A stretch of DNA of 64,000 nucleotides, taken from assembly GCA_963822115.1 (NCBI GenBank), contig CAWGGM010000020.1:1-64000 (forward strand), given 5' to 3'. Below are positions 16,953-23,170 of this stretch, piece by piece; positions within the stretch are counted from its first letter, which is position 1, and the number at the start of each line of letters is the position of its first letter. The notes beneath the pieces were generated by a model that saw only the letters and a list, made by a program, of their open reading frames with translations, was not told the DNA's origin and ran no database searches. The translations under genes were made by a program, and so were the position numbers. Source of the DNA: CAWDXG01 sp963822115. Its GTDB lineage: Bacteria; Myxococcota_A; Polyangia; Polyangiales; Polyangiaceae.

Positions 16953-17732
16953 ATGGCGCTCATGGACCTTGCACGGAAACAGGCCGAACGACTCGCAGAT
17001 GTAGCGGTCTGGGCGCGGAAGATCCGCGAGACGCTCGGCCCCACGCTGGAAGCCAACCGAGGCAAGGTCCACTTCCGTCCTACGTCCAGCGGCGCCACGA
17101 TGGTCGGGCTGGCGCAAAAGACACCCCAGCGTGGCAAGGGTGGGTTCAAGGATCTCGAGCGTCTCGCCCGGGACTTCGACCCGCTGTTTGCTGAACATTG
17201 CGGGGACCTGCCAGGCCGCTCCACCCCCGAGAAGGAGCTGCAGAGCTTCCTGATCGCGGAGGCGTACCAGAGCGGGCGCCGACTCGCCTCGATCAACGCG
17301 GCCTCGGCGCGGACCAACGCTCCGGTCGAGCTGTTGTTCGTCACCGACGAGATCCCGCTCCCCGTCGAAGGCGAAAAGAACATCGTCTGCGACATCCTCG
17401 CGCTCCGCACGGACTCGAATCTCTGCACGCCCGTCCTGCTCGAGCTGAAGAGCGAGCGCATGATGAAGAGACTCGTCGATCAGGTCAGGGACTACTCCGC
17501 CCTGATCGACGAGCACCGGGGAGAGTTCGAGAAGCTGTTCGAGGCGGTGCTCGGTCGGCCCGTCCAGTTCGACGACGCGCCCACCGAGAAGTGGATCGTA
17601 TGGCCCTTTCCCAAGAGCGGGCCCGAAACACGTGAGCGGGAGCTCGCCAACGAGCAGATCCGCCTAGTCGACTATCGCGAGGTCGAGGGCGGGTACGAGT
17701 TCTCGGCCGGGAACGCGGGCCTTCCAGCGTAG
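16953..17732 (+). CDS. PD-(D/E)XK nuclease-like protein
   Basis: A 259-residue protein from ATG 16953 (MALMDLARKQAERLADVAVW). Near residues 135-170 it reads EGEKNIVCDILALRTDSN then LCTPVLLELKSERMMKRLVD. D plus E-x-K in this spacing suggests a PD-(D/E)XK nuclease core, followed by VRDYSALIDEHRGEFEKLFE. The ending (GGYEFSAGNAGLPA) is shared with the fragment at 9768-10097. Together with the divergent PGN_0703-like gene it forms a two-nuclease module seen twice in this window, once intact and once deleted. No modification enzyme is nearby. Confidence 0.6.
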   Translation: MALMDLARKQAERLADVAVWARKIRETLGPTLEANRGKVHFRPTSSGATMVGLAQKTPQRGKGGFKDLERLARDFDPLFAEHCGDLPGRSTPEKELQSFLIAEAYQSGRRLASINAASARTNAPVELLFVTDEIPLPVEGEKNIVCDILALRTDSNLCTPVLLELKSERMMKRLVDQVRDYSALIDEHRGEFEKLFEAVLGRPVQFDDAPTEKWIVWPFPKSGPETRERELANEQIRLVDYREVEGGYEFSAGNAGLPA

Positions 17733-17762
17733 GGCCCCCGGCGCGCGCATCGCTCCGCGTGG
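17727..17762 (+). repeat. Repeat A, copy 5 (truncated)
   Basis: GCGTAGGGCCCCCGGCGCGC overlaps the stop codon of the 16953 gene (TAG 17730-17732); only about 36 bases remain before repeat B2 begins. Confidence 0.55.
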
Positions 17763-17875
17763 GGGTGGCGATCGCCGCCGGCGTGACGGCGCTCCGCCAC
17801 CCGTCATGGGCGGTAGGTCGCGGGAATTGTTCGCGCGGAGGCGCGGCACGCCGCTTGCGATGCGTCGGCCCGTGG
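17763..17875 (+). repeat. Repeat B, copy 2
   Basis: Palindrome GTGGCGATCGCCGCCGGCGT with CGCTCCGCCACCC, followed by a tail containing CGCGGCACGCCGCTTGCGAT. The tail matches copy 4 at 59097-59190 better than copies 1 and 3. It lies upstream of the Tse2-like operon. Confidence 0.6.
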
Positions 17876-17921
17876 CGACGCCGAGAGCTAGACCGGGCCC
17901 GGCCCGGGCGGTAGGTTTTGC

Positions 17922-18341
17922 GTGACAGATGCCGAGGTTCTCGATCCTCCCGAGCGCGTTTTCCGTGCCATGCGGCGCGCAGAAGACGGCAAGCCCGCGT
18001 GCGGCTCCAGCGGGAATCGGCTGGGGGTTCGCCCCGGTGTCGATATCGCGAGCGACGCCGAGCAGGCAGTCCGGCCGCGGAGGGGCGGCATGTCCGTGAC
18101 GCCCGACGCGGTCGAGCGATTGCCGCCGCACGTGAGGCCACGAACTCTGCCCGGCGGACTCGGCAAGCTTCCGGTGTATGGGCTCGAAAGCGCGCGGGTC
18201 GGCGAGAAGCTGACGGTACGACGCGATCCCCGCAATCGTCTGCGCCACGCCTTCGTGGAGCCCGCGACGCGCATGCAGCTGGACGAGCTCCAGGAGGCGC
18301 TGTGCGCCACGCGCGACAAGTGGGAAGAGGTGCCGCCGTGA
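17922..18341 (+). CDS. Putative Tse2-like ADP-ribosyltransferase toxin
   Basis: A 139-residue protein from GTG 17922. It reads VFRAMRRAEDGKPACGSSGN, RLGVRPGVDI, VRPRRGGMSVTPDAVERLPP, HVRPRTLPGG, LTVRRDPRNRLRHAFVEPAT. The order RA..., DI, V-P..GG.SV, L.V..D..N...H..(I/V).P...M parallels the Tse2 family, a type VI effector and toxin fold related to ADP-ribosyltransferases. This match is from memory of motifs, not a search. It is the first gene of a three-gene operon with GTGA overlap to the next gene. If it is a toxin, an antidote is expected among the two following genes. Confidence 0.5.
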   Translation: MTDAEVLDPPERVFRAMRRAEDGKPACGSSGNRLGVRPGVDIASDAEQAVRPRRGGMSVTPDAVERLPPHVRPRTLPGGLGKLPVYGLESARVGEKLTVRRDPRNRLRHAFVEPATRMQLDELQEALCATRDKWEEVPP

Positions 18342-18607
18342 GCACCGGGGTGGCAAAGCGCTACAGGGCGCTTCTGACCGAGCTGCTGTTCGAGCGCGAG
18401 GCTGCGGGCGGCGAGCTGCCGGAGGAGGCGGAATCGCACTTCGTCGAGCGGCTCGACGAGGTGTGGTGGCAGCTGTCCGGCGAGGAGCAGGCGGCGATCG
18501 ATCGCGAGCTGCAGAGCGGCACGCCGGTGGCAGTCAGCGAGGAGCCGCGACTGGTGGACTGCAAGGTCGCCAAAGGGGGCAAGGCGCCGCCCCGGAGGGC
18601 GGCATAG
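18338..18607 (+). CDS. Small helical protein, second gene of the Tse2-like operon
   Basis: An 89-residue protein from GTG 18338, overlapping the previous stop (GTGA). It reads KRYRALLTELLFEREAAGGE, LPEEAESHFVERLDEVWWQL and SGEEQAAIDREL, then a basic tail KGGKAPPRRAA. It is acidic and predicted helical, with no domain recognised. The coupling to the upstream gene suggests a matched partner (antitoxin or immunity), which is inference only. The stop TAG (18605-18607) is one base from the next start. Confidence 0.65.
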   Translation: MSTGVAKRYRALLTELLFEREAAGGELPEEAESHFVERLDEVWWQLSGEEQAAIDRELQSGTPVAVSEEPRLVDCKVAKGGKAPPRRAA

Positions 18608-18608
18608 G

Positions 18609-19019
18609 ATGTACCTGACGGCGCAGCGGGTCGTCTCGACCGACGCTTCCCGGAAGGGGGTCAACGCGTTCCTGTATCTCCACGGGGATCTCGCCTGGCA
18701 GGGCGGCCCCCCGCCTGGAGTACCGGATCAGGATCCGGGCACGTTGGCGTCGCACTCCATCTCGGTCGAGCCGCCAGGCAACCGGGTGCAGAGCTACCTC
18801 GACATCATCGCGCCGGACGGGACGCCGTGGGAAGAAGTCCGCGAAGCGTTGCTGGCGTTCGTGGCGGACTCGCAGCCTTCGCCGCTTCCATGGCGTGGAC
18901 AGTCGGGGCACTGCGCTTTCCGGCTCGGCATGGACAGGACGCTCTCGGGTCGCTGGCAGAAAGAGCTCGCTGTACTGTATCGAGCGGCACAGGCGCTGCG
19001 GCTGGCGGGCGCGGAGTAG
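18609..19019 (+). CDS. Protein of unknown function, third gene of the Tse2-like operon
   Basis: A 136-residue protein from ATG 18609, one base after the previous stop and with an AGGAT-type weak RBS inside that gene. It reads MYLTAQRVVSTDASRKGVNA, FLYLHGDLAWQGGPPPGVPD, VQSYLDIIAPDGTPWEEVRE. There is no signal peptide or membrane helix and no recognised domain. The W-rich mixed alpha/beta pattern would fit a small immunity-type fold (speculation). Repeat A6 follows the stop by four bases. Confidence 0.65.
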   Translation: MYLTAQRVVSTDASRKGVNAFLYLHGDLAWQGGPPPGVPDQDPGTLASHSISVEPPGNRVQSYLDIIAPDGTPWEEVREALLAFVADSQPSPLPWRGQSGHCAFRLGMDRTLSGRWQKELAVLYRAAQALRLAGAE

Positions 19020-19022
19020 GGC

Positions 19023-19105
19023 GAACGTGGGGGCCCGCGGCGCGCGCAGCGCGAAGCGCGAGCACGGCGCAGCGTGGAGCGACGCGGCAACGTGGGGGGC
19101 AACTC
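19023..19105 (+). repeat. Repeat A, copy 6 (lacking the first palindrome arm)
   Basis: Starts within six bases of the operon stop as CGTGGGGGCCCGCGGCGCGC, keeps the conserved GCGCGAAGCGCGAGCACGGC part and ends CGTGGGGGGCAACTC. Confidence 0.75.
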
Positions 19106-19146
19106 ATCTGCCCACGTGGGCGGAGCTCGTCTGCCTATGCAGCCTC

Positions 19147-19260
19147 GGGTGGCGGTCGCCGCCGGCGTGACGGGCGGTCGCCACCCTGTGGCGGCTTCCA
19201 ACCCCGCGTGATCGCTACAAGACGCGGATGGCATCGCGGTTGCTCGGCTCCGGGCCATGC
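19147..19260 (+). repeat. Repeat B, copy 3
   Basis: GGGTGGCGGTCGCCGCCGGC with GGCGGTCGCCACCC arms, ending CTCCGGGCCATG. Aligns over its length with copy 1 (14348-14461). It ends 20 bases before the promoter of the MqsA-like gene. Confidence 0.7.
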
Positions 19261-19280
19261 GCGCACTGCGGTCGGTCCCC

Positions 19281-19309
19281 TTGACGGTTGTACTCAGTAC
19301 AACTATGTT
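19281..19309 (+). promoter_or_regulatory. Sigma70 promoter whose spacer is a perfect operator palindrome
   Basis: TTGACG (19281-19286), exactly 17 bases, then TATGTT (19304-19309). The 17-base spacer is the perfect palindrome GTTGTACT-C-AGTACAAC. A repressor bound there would sit between the -35 and -10 boxes. The downstream gene encodes an antitoxin-type DNA-binding protein, so autoregulation is the simplest reading. The expected transcript start near 19316 leaves a leader of about 145 bases. Confidence 0.7.
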
Positions 19310-19460
19310 GATCGGGTCGTGGCTTCGTGGTCGCGACGCCGCGTGACGTGTCGTGCGACGCGAAGTCCACGTTCACGTGCCCCCGCGGTTCGACCTGTGG
19401 ACCGCGCAGCGCGCGATTGCCCATGGACCTGTACCGCGGCGTGACACTGCGGAGGCGATG

Positions 19461-19958
19461 ATGGCGACCGGAGAGAGGGAGTGCGAGGCCTGCGAGGAAG
19501 GCACGGTGCGGCGCTGGGCGCATGCAGGGCGCACGTACGAGTACCGGCGCGGTCTGGAGCTGCCGATCCCGGAAGACCTGGCGCTCGAGGAGTGCGATCG
19601 CTGCGGCGAGCTGTATCTGGACGAGGCCGAGGCCGATGCGCTGCGCGAGGCGATGCGCAAGCCGTATCTCGAGTGGCAGGCGTCGGAAGCGCGGGCGCTG
19701 GTGGACCGGATCACGCACGCCATTCCGGGCATCACGCAGCGGCAGCTCGAGCGCGCCCTGGGCGTGACGGCGACGTATCTGTCGCACGTTCTCAAGGGCC
19801 GGAAAGAGGCGAGCCAGACGCTCATGACGCTGCTGGAGGAGTTCGCGCTGCATCCGCGCGACGTCGTGCGGAAGCTCGAGCTGAAGCCGTGGCGCAGCGT
19901 GCCCAGCGCAAAGCGTCGACGGCGTGCCGTAGCCAAGGCGGCCCGTTTCCGTAGGTGA
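19461..19958 (+). CDS. YgiT/MqsA-type zinc-finger HTH antitoxin
   Basis: A 165-residue protein; ATG 19461 is favoured over 19458 because GGAGG (19451-19455) is then 5 bases away. Residues 1-60 hold two zinc pairs, C-E-A-C and C-D-R-C-G, in the YgiT/MqsA arrangement (YRRGLELPIPEDLALEECDR). Residues 75-130 are an XRE-like HTH (TQRQLERALGVTATYLSHVL, KGRKEASQTLMTLLEEFALH). MqsA-type proteins bind a toxin through the zinc domain and an operator through the HTH. No intact toxin gene is adjacent; the 145-base leader may be where one was lost. Repeat B3 and a palindromic promoter lie upstream and repeat A7 downstream. Confidence 0.75.
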   Translation: MATGERECEACEEGTVRRWAHAGRTYEYRRGLELPIPEDLALEECDRCGELYLDEAEADALREAMRKPYLEWQASEARALVDRITHAIPGITQRQLERALGVTATYLSHVLKGRKEASQTLMTLLEEFALHPRDVVRKLELKPWRSVPSAKRRRRAVAKAARFRR

Positions 19959-19983
19959 GGAGAGCCGCTGATCGGACCGTGAC

Positions 19984-20098
19984 GCGTGGGGCCCCCGGCC
20001 GGGCGCACGCCCGGCCTTGGCGGGCCCGCGGCGCGCGCAGCGCGAAGCGCGAGCACGGCGCACCGTGGAGCGACGCGCCCACGTGGGGGCAACCCACC
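19984..20098 (+). repeat. Repeat A, copy 7 (full length)
   Basis: GCGTGGGGCCCCCGGCCGGG ... GTGGGGGCAACCCA, 25 bases after the MqsA-like stop. Nearly identical to copies 1 and 2 through the GCGCGAAGCGCGAGCACGGC part. Confidence 0.85.
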
Positions 20099-20124
20099 GG
20101 TAGCGGGATGAACCGAGACGGGAC

Positions 20125-20514
20125 ATGGCGCCCTGGTCGCTGCTCGAGGACATCCTGCGACCGGACGACGACCGCTGGTCGACCAACGTCGACATGTTGG
20201 CGGACGCGCTGCGCAACTCCCGCGCGATCTTTCCCGAGCCGCCGATTGCAGGCAGCGAGACCATCGTGCCGATCACCTCGCCGGTCGAGCTGGGCAGCGA
20301 GGGCCGGGCGATGCACCACTGCGTCGGCAGCAGTGAGTCCTACGCGAGTCCGCTGGTTCCCGCGCGGCTCTTCGGTACGCGGAAAACTGCTACGTATACG
20401 AAGTACTTTCTCCGCGCGCAGAGGGGCCGCGCAGTCCTGGCACAGCCGACGCTCCTTCGGGGGACTCGACGCGGCTCGCCAGATGTCCGCCAACGTCGTG
20501 CGGTCGGACCGTGA
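20125..20514 (+). pseudogene. PcfJ-like protein, N-terminal remnant
   Basis: From ATG 20125 the frame reads MAPWSLLEDILRPDDDRWST, then IVPITSPVELGSEGRAMHHC and VGSSESYASP. The (L..EG..M.HCVG) element is typical of PcfJ-like proteins carried by mobile elements. After about 20350 the sequence changes to palindromic repeat D and repeat C DNA, and the rest of the open frame is basic and non-native. The gene therefore ends at the repeats. Confidence 0.4.
20381..20491. repeat. Repeat D copy 2 plus repeat C copy 4
   Basis: GGAAAACTGCTACGTATACG followed by AAGTACTTTC forms an imperfect palindrome of the D type at 20383-20410. CGGCTCGCCAGATGTCCGCC follows at 20472-20491. The same D-then-C order is seen at 13975-14098. 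Confidence 0.5.
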
Positions 20515-20516
20515 CG

Positions 20517-20553
20517 GCGTGGGGCCCCCGGTCGGGCGCGAGCACGGCGCCCG
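20517..20553 (+). repeat. Repeat A, copy 8 (truncated)
   Basis: GCGTGGGGCCCCCGGTCGGG then CGCGAGCACGGCGCCCG, a collapsed version missing the central arms. It precedes the second DUF433 copy. Confidence 0.6.
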
Positions 20554-20604
20554 CTGCTCACGTCGTGACCGGCATGCCGCAGCGGACCGACGCCGCGCGC
20601 CCGT

Positions 20605-20856
20605 TCACGCCGACTTGTCGACGGGCACGTCCACGAAGTGTTCGCGCGCCATCTCCGCCCCGTAGGCGATGCACGCAAGGACGTCGGCTTCTTCCAGCCC
20701 GGGGTAGTTGTCGAGCACCGCCTGGACGCTCTCGCCGCTAGCCAGCAGATCCAGGATCATCGACACCCAGATCCGGTGCCCGCGGATACACGGCTTCCCG
20801 AAGCAGATCTCCGGATCGATCACGATCCGGTGGAGCAGCTCGTCGCGCGTCGGCAT
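20605..20856 (-). CDS. DUF433 antitoxin-like protein, copy 2
   Basis: 83 residues from ATG 20856, differing from copy 1 (15162-15413) at about two residues (EEADVL for EEANVL, EHFVDV for ERFVDV). The match at DNA level covers about 274 bases (20603-20876 versus 15160-15433), including the leader AGCACATGGCGGGAG upstream of the start. Unlike copy 1, no DUF5615 stub follows; after the shared TCACGCCGAC the sequence is unrelated and runs into repeat A8. The recent duplication carried the antitoxin gene alone. Confidence 0.85.
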   Translation of the reverse strand: MPTRDELLHRIVIDPEICFGKPCIRGHRIWVSMILDLLASGESVQAVLDNYPGLEEADVLACIAYGAEMAREHFVDVPVDKSA

Positions 20857-20880
20857 GGCTTGAAGATAGCACATGGCGGG

Positions 20881-20935
20881 AGACGCAGCCGCGCGCGCGC
20901 ACCGTCTAGCGACGCACCGCGCGGGGGGCATCCAC
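20881..20935 (+). repeat. Repeat A copy 9 (truncated) with nuclease 3' footprint
   Basis: GCGCACCGTCTAGCGACGCA and CGCGGGGGGCATCC match the end of repeat A4, and the next bases (ACGTATCGCTCCC) match the 3' end of the PGN_0703-like gene. On the minus strand this reads GERYVDAPRAVRR-stop. A third locus therefore keeps only the tail of that nuclease gene. Confidence 0.5.
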
Positions 20936-21097
20936 GTATCGCTCCCCTGTCCGGCCTACCCAACGCCGCGGTGCTACGCCGACCTCGTGGAGGGATCCCG
21001 ATGACGGCGAGAGACATGCACAACCGCATGTTCGGTGTGACCGCGGCGCAGGCGCTTCGCTGGCGGGGAACGGTCCACACCTTGAAGCGCAGCGGGG

Positions 21098-21204
21098 GGG
21101 CCGGAGCGCGAGAGGAATGCGTGCTCGTCCATGAACTCGAGCAGGCTCTCGCCCAGGGGCGTGAGGCGATACTCGACGAGGTCGAGGCGCTTGTCCGGGT
21201 TTGC
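21098..21204 (-). pseudogene. Possible HxlR-type winged-helix regulator, C-terminal fragment
   Basis: Minus-strand translation reads NPDKRLDLVEYRLTPLGESL then LEFMDEHAFLSRSG. V-EY-LTPLG-SL is the beta-wing of HxlR-like regulators. No N-terminal part is present. Confidence 0.3.
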
Positions 21205-21281
21205 GGGGCGGCGCTATGGTGGTCGAGCAGGCATGAACAACAACTCTCCAGTGCCCGAGTGGTTCGGTCGCGCGAAGGAGG

Positions 21282-21476
21282 ATTCCCGAGGGGCGGCTCA
21301 GGCTGAAAGTGCGCATTGCTCCATCCGGGCGCGTGGAGTCGGTCCAGACGACCACGCACGGGGGGCTCGCTCCCGCTGTCGGTCGCTGCGTTTCGGCCAC
21401 ACTGCGCGCCGCCAGGTTCCCCGTTTCGGGGCAGAGCACCACCGTGTCGCTGCCGTTGACGTTCCAGCCGGGCTGA
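21282..21476 (+). pseudogene. AgmX/PglI or TonB-like C-terminal domain fragment
   Basis: The frame reads IPEGRLRLKVRIAPSGRVES, VQTTTHGGLAPAVGRCVSAT, LRAARFPVSGQSTTVSLPLT, FQPG-stop. The pattern (V.I...G.V..V ... V..C......FP......V..P..F) is the C-terminal domain of myxobacterial AgmX/PglI-type proteins, related to TonB C-termini. The rest of the gene is absent. Confidence 0.4.
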
Positions 21477-21485
21477 CAACCCGTC

Positions 21486-22076
21486 CTACGCGACTAAGCG
21501 CGACCGGGGGTTCACGAGCACCTGGACGCGACGGTCAGGGGAAAGGATGTGCGGATCTTCTTCGTCCAGGCGGGGAACGTAGGCGCGGGTCAGCTGCTTT
21601 CCCGGCACGCAGCAGGACAGAGCGAAGGCCGCATCCCAGCGCAGCAGGGAGAGCTCGGCGTCCACATCCACATGCGCGTGCACGAAGGTCACGAAGACGG
21701 GCAGTCGTGGCAGAGCGTTCAGGCCGGGTGCGGCCTCGGCGATGCTGGACTTTCTCCAGGTGAAGCGCTCGATCGAGAACTTGTCACGCCAGGCGCCTAC
21801 GATGCGCTCGTTGATGAGCGGATCGACGCTGATGTTCTCGGCGTTGGTCTTGATCGCAAACAGGGCGGCGGTCAGCGCGTGGGCGCCGTCGCCCACGTGG
21901 ATCACGCGGGCGGGTCCCACGGTCTTCATCAAGGGGCGCAGATGCTCCAGAGCCGAGAAACTCTCGGTCATCTCCTTGGCAGGCCGCGGGGCTTTCGAAA
22001 ACAGCGGCCACAACGCGCCGAAGGACTCCCGGCGCATCAGTCGATCGAGATAGTCGCTGGCGGACTCTGTCCCCAT
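21486..22076 (-). CDS. Methyltransferase-like protein of unknown function
   Basis: A 196-residue protein from ATG 22076. The middle part reads TVGPARVIHVGDGAHALTAA, LFAIKTNAENISVDPLINER, which has the layout of a Rossmann motif I and the acidic end of strand 2 of class I methyltransferases, though GxGxG is relaxed to VGDGAH. The later part (VFVTFVHAHVDVDAELSLLR, AFALSCCVPGKQLTRAY) fits a protein that may not be catalytic. Orientation is opposite to the GDPD-like gene, which starts 57 bases away, so a divergent promoter lies at 22077-22133. Confidence 0.45.
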   Translation of the reverse strand: MGTESASDYLDRLMRRESFGALWPLFSKAPRPAKEMTESFSALEHLRPLMKTVGPARVIHVGDGAHALTAALFAIKTNAENISVDPLINERIVGAWRDKFSIERFTWRKSSIAEAAPGLNALPRLPVFVTFVHAHVDVDAELSLLRWDAAFALSCCVPGKQLTRAYVPRLDEEDPHILSPDRRVQVLVNPRSRLVA

Positions 22077-22133
22077 TCCATCGTCCTAGCACCTCGACCC
22101 GGGCATGGCGCGCTAGCGTGATATCTTCGGAGC

Positions 22134-23091
22134 ATGCGGCTTTCGCTTGTTCCTCTGATCGCTGTGTGGGTCGTCGCGTGCAGCAATAGCCCGGCCGCGA
22201 AGCAGAGCTCGCCACGCGATGCTTCGGCGGACGTCGATTCGCTCGGTGGCGGTATCGGCGTCGACGCTTCGTTCGCGCACACCTATCGCAACTCGCTCGG
22301 CGTGTGCTGGACGGACGCGAGCTGCCCGCGGGTGCTGGCGGTTGCGCACGGCGGCGCGTGGAACCTGAACAACGTGCCGTACGACTCGAACGGCGCCATC
22401 AAGGCGGCCTACGCGGACGGCGTCGACGGCGTGAAGCTCGACGTGCGCGTCACGAAGGACAACGTGCCGGTCATCGCGCACTCGAGTCCGATCATGGGCT
22501 ACGAGTCGATGGCTTGCGCGGGCGACAGGATCGAGGAGATGACGGCCGCACAGGTGACCGCGTGCCCGCGCTTCCCGACGACGAACGAGCACTTCCAGCG
22601 GCTCGACGACGTGCTCGACTACCTGCGCGGCAAGATGGTGGTCCAGCTCACCGTCAAGCTCTCGAGCGACTACGCGCGCACCATCCAGCAGGTGCTGGAG
22701 CAGCAGGCGCAGGACTTCGCCTTTCTCGAGATCTCGACGTCGGATCTGCAGAACCTCATCCCGAAGATCCCGGGCAGTGACCGGATCTACTACCTCATCA
22801 ACGTGGGAAGCGATCTCCCGCAGGTCGACACGCTGCTGGGCACCATCCAGAACCCGCGCGCGTTCATGTACGAGTTCGACCCGGGCGTCGACGTTTCGAC
22901 GCTCACGCTCTTCGCGCCTGCACCCGGCCGGCATCCGCTCGTTCGTGTACACCAAGGACCTGCACGCGACGGTCGCCGATCTCCAGGCGCTCTACGAGGG
23001 CGGCCACGACGTCGTGTCGTCCCAGCTCGGGACCGAAGTCGTCCAAGCGCGCACGAACGTGAACAAGAGCCGCGGCGTTTCGCCACCGTGA
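22134..23091 (+). CDS. Glycerophosphodiester phosphodiesterase-like lipoprotein, one frameshift
   Basis: The signal MRLSLVPLIAVWVVACSNSP has a lipobox Cys at residue 16. The fold-defining segments are RVLAVAHGGAWNLNN, AYADGVDGVKLDVRVTKDNV and PVIAHSSPIMGY, matching the GDPD TIM barrel (H-x-G, E-x-D, D.V.V..H). The metal-binding Glu of E-x-D is Lys here (KLD) and the usual HD is HS, so catalysis is doubtful. Near 22917 the frame shifts and continues AGIRSFVYTKDLHATVADLQ, the end of the barrel. The protein is exported and lipid-anchored. Confidence 0.65.
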
Positions 23092-23170
23092 GGGGCCCGG
23101 ACGCGGCGAGCGTGCCTCTCGACAATCTCGTGGGTTTTCAGGTAGGTCCGTCCTTTCCCAAGGAGCACGC

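Noticed and set aside
9612..20935. The repeat A array as a classical integron cassette array
   Set aside because: The copies lack the RYYYAAC and GTTRRRY core sites, no intI-like gene is present, and the only integrase fragment (1093-1427) is of another family. The layout resembles an array, the sequence does not.
21001..21260. Plus-strand coding frame after repeat A9
   Set aside because: The translation is mixed and partly Arg/Ser-rich; only short remnants of a minus-strand regulator and a plus-strand TonB-like domain could be supported.
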